Assembly: GCA_002333205.1 (NCBI GenBank)
Contig: DDAD01000141.1
Span: forward strand, 5,987 to 14,463
DNA from: Pedobacter sp. UBA2067
GTDB lineage: Bacteria; Bacteroidota; Bacteroidia; Sphingobacteriales; Sphingobacteriaceae
Direction: 5' to 3'
DNA length: 8,477 bases
In this document: positions 6,176 to 8,477 of the stretch, in pieces
How the letters are laid out: each line of letters begins with the position of its first letter
Position numbering within the stretch: position 1 is the stretch's first letter
Position numbers and translations under genes: made by a program
Notes under the pieces: generated by a model
What the model was told of the DNA's origin: nothing
The model's database searches: none
The model's input: only the letters and a program-made list of their open reading frames with translations

Positions 6176-7399
6176 TTGAATACACCCTTTTATATTGCCC
6201 GCAGGTACCTTTTTGCAAAGAAGTCTACCAATGCCATCAACATCATCTCGACCATTTCCGTGGTGGGTGTATTTGTAGGTAGTGCGGCGCTGATTATAAT
6301 TCTGTCGGTATTCAATGGCTTTGAAGAGGTGGTTTTGAAGATGTTTAATACGGTGACACCACACTTGGTGATTACGCCGAAGCTTGGAAAGACCTTTGAA
6401 CCAAATACAAGCTACTTTAATAACTTAAAAACCAACAAGGATATTTACTCCTATACGGAGGTTTTGGCAGAAAATGCACTGTTGGTGTATGATAAGCGGC
6501 AGAGTGTAAGCCTGGTAAAGGGTGTTAGTGCAGCTTATTTGAAAAATCCGAGCCTGGACAGCATAACTGTGCAGGGTAAATTTGTGCTTCGAAATGATGC
6601 CGGTGCGAATGCAGTTATTGGATCCGCGATACAGAACTACCTGATGGTGAATACCAATGATCCATTTACGCCCTTGCAGATCTATTCGCCCAAAAAAGGG
6701 GTTACCACCTCCTCTGTAATACCGGGTCAGGATTTAATTATCAAATCTTTACCAGTTTCCGGAATATTTGAGGTGCAGCAGGATTTCGACAACATGACCA
6801 TTGTGCCGCTTGATTTTGCCAGGGAATTACTGGGGGAGGAGAAAGAAATCTCATCCATTGAAATCAACTTGAAACCAGGATTTGATGCAGATGAGTTTAA
6901 GGATCAAATTGAATCAGAGATCGGTGATAAGTTTACCGTTACAAACCGGATTGAACAGAATGTTGTACTTTACAACATACTGGGGACGGAAAAATGGGCG
7001 GTTTACATCATCCTTACGTTCATTCTGGTGATTGCCATCTTCAATATCATAGGTTCCTTAACCATGCTGGTGCTGGACAAGCTGAAAGACATTGCCATTC
7101 TCAGAAGTCTCGGTGCTGGAAAGGCATTCATCAAGCAGATATTTTTATTTGAAGGAATGATGATTACCATGGCAGGTTGTATATTAGGCCTTATAATTGG
7201 TTTTATCTTTTGCTTGCTTCAGCAGAAATACGGATTTATCAAGATGTCGAACGTTGCATTCAATGCTTATCCGATCGCTTTTAAATGGACGGACTTTCTG
7301 CTTGTTTTTTTTACTGTAAGTTTGTTTTCTTTTGTAGCATCAGCGCTATCAGCGCGTTTGAGTGTCAAAAAGATTAATGAAATGAATAAAGATCTTTAA
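6176..7399 (+). CDS. LolC/E-type (FtsX family) ABC transporter permease, TTG start
   Basis: A 407-residue inner-membrane permease with the four-helix LolC/LolE/MacB layout. An N-terminal amphipathic leader (FYIARRYLFAKKSTNAINIIS) runs into TM1 at about 22-46. A large periplasmic domain follows (about 50-270), then TM2 (274-300), TM3 (about 328-348) and TM4 (about 374-392). The cytoplasmic loop DKLKDIAILRSLGAGKAFI (301-319) is the FtsX-family coupling segment that contacts the ATPase. LSVFNGFEE near TM1 is also typical of LolC/E. By family knowledge it would work with a LolD-like ATPase to release lipoproteins from the inner membrane or move a related substrate; no ATPase gene is in the window. 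The TTG at 6176 is preferred: it yields MNTPFYIARRYL, the N-terminus usual for these proteins, whereas the first in-frame ATG would remove TM1. Eleven bases separate it from the hydrolase gene. Confidence 0.9.
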   Translation: MNTPFYIARRYLFAKKSTNAINIISTISVVGVFVGSAALIIILSVFNGFEEVVLKMFNTVTPHLVITPKLGKTFEPNTSYFNNLKTNKDIYSYTEVLAENALLVYDKRQSVSLVKGVSAAYLKNPSLDSITVQGKFVLRNDAGANAVIGSAIQNYLMVNTNDPFTPLQIYSPKKGVTTSSVIPGQDLIIKSLPVSGIFEVQQDFDNMTIVPLDFARELLGEEKEISSIEINLKPGFDADEFKDQIESEIGDKFTVTNRIEQNVVLYNILGTEKWAVYIILTFILVIAIFNIIGSLTMLVLDKLKDIAILRSLGAGKAFIKQIFLFEGMMITMAGCILGLIIGFIFCLLQQKYGFIKMSNVAFNAYPIAFKWTDFLLVFFTVSLFSFVASALSARLSVKKINEMNKDL

Positions 7400-7446
7400 T
7401 CATGAATGGATTGGGATCACTTCATCGCCGGAAACATAAATTAAAA

Positions 7447-7827
7447 ATGATGAAAATAGTAAAACAATTATCGCTGTTGCTGCTACTCTTAACGTTGTTC
7501 GCTGCATGTAATTCTAATTCTGCAGGTAAAAAGGAAGAGAAGGCCAGGGTAGTGAAAGGATTGTATAGCTATGGACCGGAAATCCGCTCCTTCACCGACT
7601 GCGATGAAGCGCGGGAATATTGGGTGGTAGACAGCGCCAATACGCTTGAGCTTGCCTACAGCAATATGAACTTTGAAAAGCCTTATGAGCCGGTTTACAT
7701 CGAAGTGGAATGTAAAGTGGTGAAATCTGATAGTCTTACGGTAACCGCTGACTATGATTCGACTATGGTGGTGACGAAACTCTTAAAGATGACCAAAGAG
7801 ATTCCTGACGGCCCCTGTAATCAGTAA
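7447..7827 (+). CDS. Small lipoprotein, possibly related to the NlpE C-terminal domain
   Basis: A protein of about 126 residues with a lipoprotein signal: MMKIVKQ, a run of leucines, then LFAAC with Cys21 as the lipidation site (Phe at -3 is slightly unusual). A polar linker (NSNSAGKKEEK) precedes a domain of about 90 residues. That domain has GLYSYGPEIRSFTDC, a WVVDSANTLELAYS segment, YEPVYIEVECKV, TMVVTKLLKM and a terminal PDGPC. The pattern 'G-x-Y, F-x-DC, then Leu/Tyr, PVYIEV, and a final G-x-C' reminds me of the C-terminal part of NlpE-like copper-homeostasis lipoproteins; this is a resemblance, not a proven homology. The two domain cysteines may form a disulfide. An in-frame ATG at 7402 would add 15 basic residues before the signal; ATG 7447 or 7450 gives a standard signal and is preferred. 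It follows the permease by about 47 bp and is probably co-transcribed. Confidence 0.75.
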   Translation: MMKIVKQLSLLLLLLTLFAACNSNSAGKKEEKARVVKGLYSYGPEIRSFTDCDEAREYWVVDSANTLELAYSNMNFEKPYEPVYIEVECKVVKSDSLTVTADYDSTMVVTKLLKMTKEIPDGPCNQ

Positions 7828-7845
7828 CCCGCTATCTTCTACTAA

Positions 7846-8477
7846 CTAAGGGTTCAGGTAAAGTCCTTTTGTAATTGCCGGGATAAGTCCCTTTTCAACA
7901 GCCATCTCAAACAAGATATCAATCGCTTTGCGGCCCTCTGTACCCAGATCTAAAGAATACTGGTTGACATAAAGTTCAATATGTTTGTACATCACGGCTT
8001 CTTCCATTTCCTGTGCATGTTCACGGATGAAGTCTAGGCCTGACTTTGGATTTGCAAAAGCGTACTCAACAGACCTTCTTAATACACGATTAACTTTGTG
8101 CTGTACCTCAGCATCAATGTTCCGGTTAATTACAATACCACCCAGCGGAATGGCGCAACCTGTTAAGTTTTCCCAGAAGCTGCCAAGGTCTACAATTTTC
8201 TTTAGACCCTTTTCTGCGTAAGTGAACCTGTTCTCGTGTATAATCAAGCCGAGATCAATCTCGCCAGTAAGCAGCGAATGCTCAATATCTGAAAATACCT
8301 TCAATACTTTATTCTGCAGATTGGGGTAAGCAATACCAAGCAGGAAATTAGCTGTGGTGAGTACACCGGGTATCGCAATGGTTGGATTTAGTTGCTCCAG
8401 ATTTTTGGAATCAAGAAAGCGTTCGTCCTTGCAGATCAATAATGGTCCGACTCCAAAGCCCAAAGCACTACCGGAGT
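7846..8477 (-). CDS. mqnD: 1,4-dihydroxy-6-naphthoate synthase MqnD (5' end beyond the window)
   Basis: The C-terminal 210 or so residues of MqnD; the family is about 270-280 residues, so roughly the first 60-80 lie past the right edge. The open frame continues to the window end as SGSA-LGFGVGPLLI, so the TTG at 8463 is an internal Leu and not a start. Motifs agree with Thermus thermophilus MqnD: SGSALGFGVGPLL, IPGVLTTANFLL, a GLIIHENRFTYAEKGL block carrying the family's catalytic His, IVDLGSFWENLTGCAIPLGG, RRSVEYAFANP and YVNQYSLDLG. MqnD converts cyclic dehypoxanthinyl futalosine to 1,4-dihydroxy-6-naphthoate in the futalosine menaquinone pathway, in the cytoplasm. It converges on the small lipoprotein gene with only 18 bp between stop codons and no clear terminator hairpin. 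Confidence 0.93.
   Translation of the reverse strand, partial: SGSALGFGVGPLLICKDERFLDSKNLEQLNPTIAIPGVLTTANFLLGIAYPNLQNKVLKVFSDIEHSLLTGEIDLGLIIHENRFTYAEKGLKKIVDLGSFWENLTGCAIPLGGIVINRNIDAEVQHKVNRVLRRSVEYAFANPKSGLDFIREHAQEMEEAVMYKHIELYVNQYSLDLGTEGRKAIDILFEMAVEKGLIPAITKGLYLNP

Noticed and set aside
7402..7446. ATG adding 15 residues to the small lipoprotein
   Set aside because: The added MNGLGSLHRRKHKLK precedes a complete lipoprotein signal starting at 7447/7450; the shorter form is more typical, although the longer one cannot be excluded.
7828..7845. Terminator between the converging lipoprotein and mqnD genes
   Set aside because: Only 18 bases with no inverted repeat; the transcripts probably run into each other or end inside the opposing gene.
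8461..8463. TTG as the start of the minus-strand MqnD
   Set aside because: The frame remains open to the window edge and encodes SGSA immediately upstream, which is part of the conserved SGSALGFGVGP motif.
1..8477. Mobile element, prophage, CRISPR, defence or biosynthetic cluster
   Set aside because: No transposase, integrase, terminal repeats, spacer array, nuclease/toxin domains or large modular enzymes were seen; the genes are core metabolic and envelope types.

Overview
The window looks like chromosomal core DNA from a member of the Bacteroidota, most likely Sphingobacteriaceae (Pedobacter-like). This rests on recognised protein families (GldD lipoprotein, a ComA-like phosphosulfolactate synthase beside aroE, futalosine-pathway MqnD), on Bacteroidota-style lipoprotein signals, and on TTTG-type promoter-like elements with few strong Shine-Dalgarno sites. 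The genus is an inference; no rRNA or other decisive marker is present.

Layout. On the minus strand at the left edge is a complete ALDH7-family aldehyde dehydrogenase (32-1567). A 336-bp AT-rich gap (1568-1903) separates it from a divergent plus-strand run of seven genes: a 12-repeat TPR protein (1904-3307), a phosphosulfolactate synthase (3373-4140), shikimate dehydrogenase aroE (4185-4928), a GldD-like lipoprotein (4931-5521), a glyoxalase-II-like metallo-beta-lactamase-fold hydrolase (5526-6164), a LolC/E (FtsX)-type permease starting at TTG (6176-7399) and a small lipoprotein (about 7447-7827). The last gene converges on a minus-strand mqnD that runs off the right edge (7846 to the window end).

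How the genes fit together. Gaps of 2, 4 and 11 bp link aroE, gldD, the hydrolase and the permease, so these are probably one transcript. The comA-like gene (44 bp upstream of aroE) and the last lipoprotein (about 47 bp downstream of the permease) probably belong to it. The TPR gene may be separate: the 65-bp gap after it holds a 9-bp direct repeat, a weak hairpin with a T-run and a promoter-like element. Two functional themes are visible. One is PEP/aromatic metabolism: ComA uses PEP, AroE makes shikimate for chorismate, and MqnD makes a menaquinone precursor from a chorismate-derived compound. The other is the cell envelope: two lipoproteins and a lipoprotein-release-type permease.

No mobile element, CRISPR array, tRNA, rRNA, prophage or defence module was seen. 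The item most worth following up is the ComA-like enzyme in an organism group not known to make coenzyme M, where its product could feed cysteate/sulfonolipid synthesis. All else is ordinary core gene content, with some unusual linkages noted under findings.
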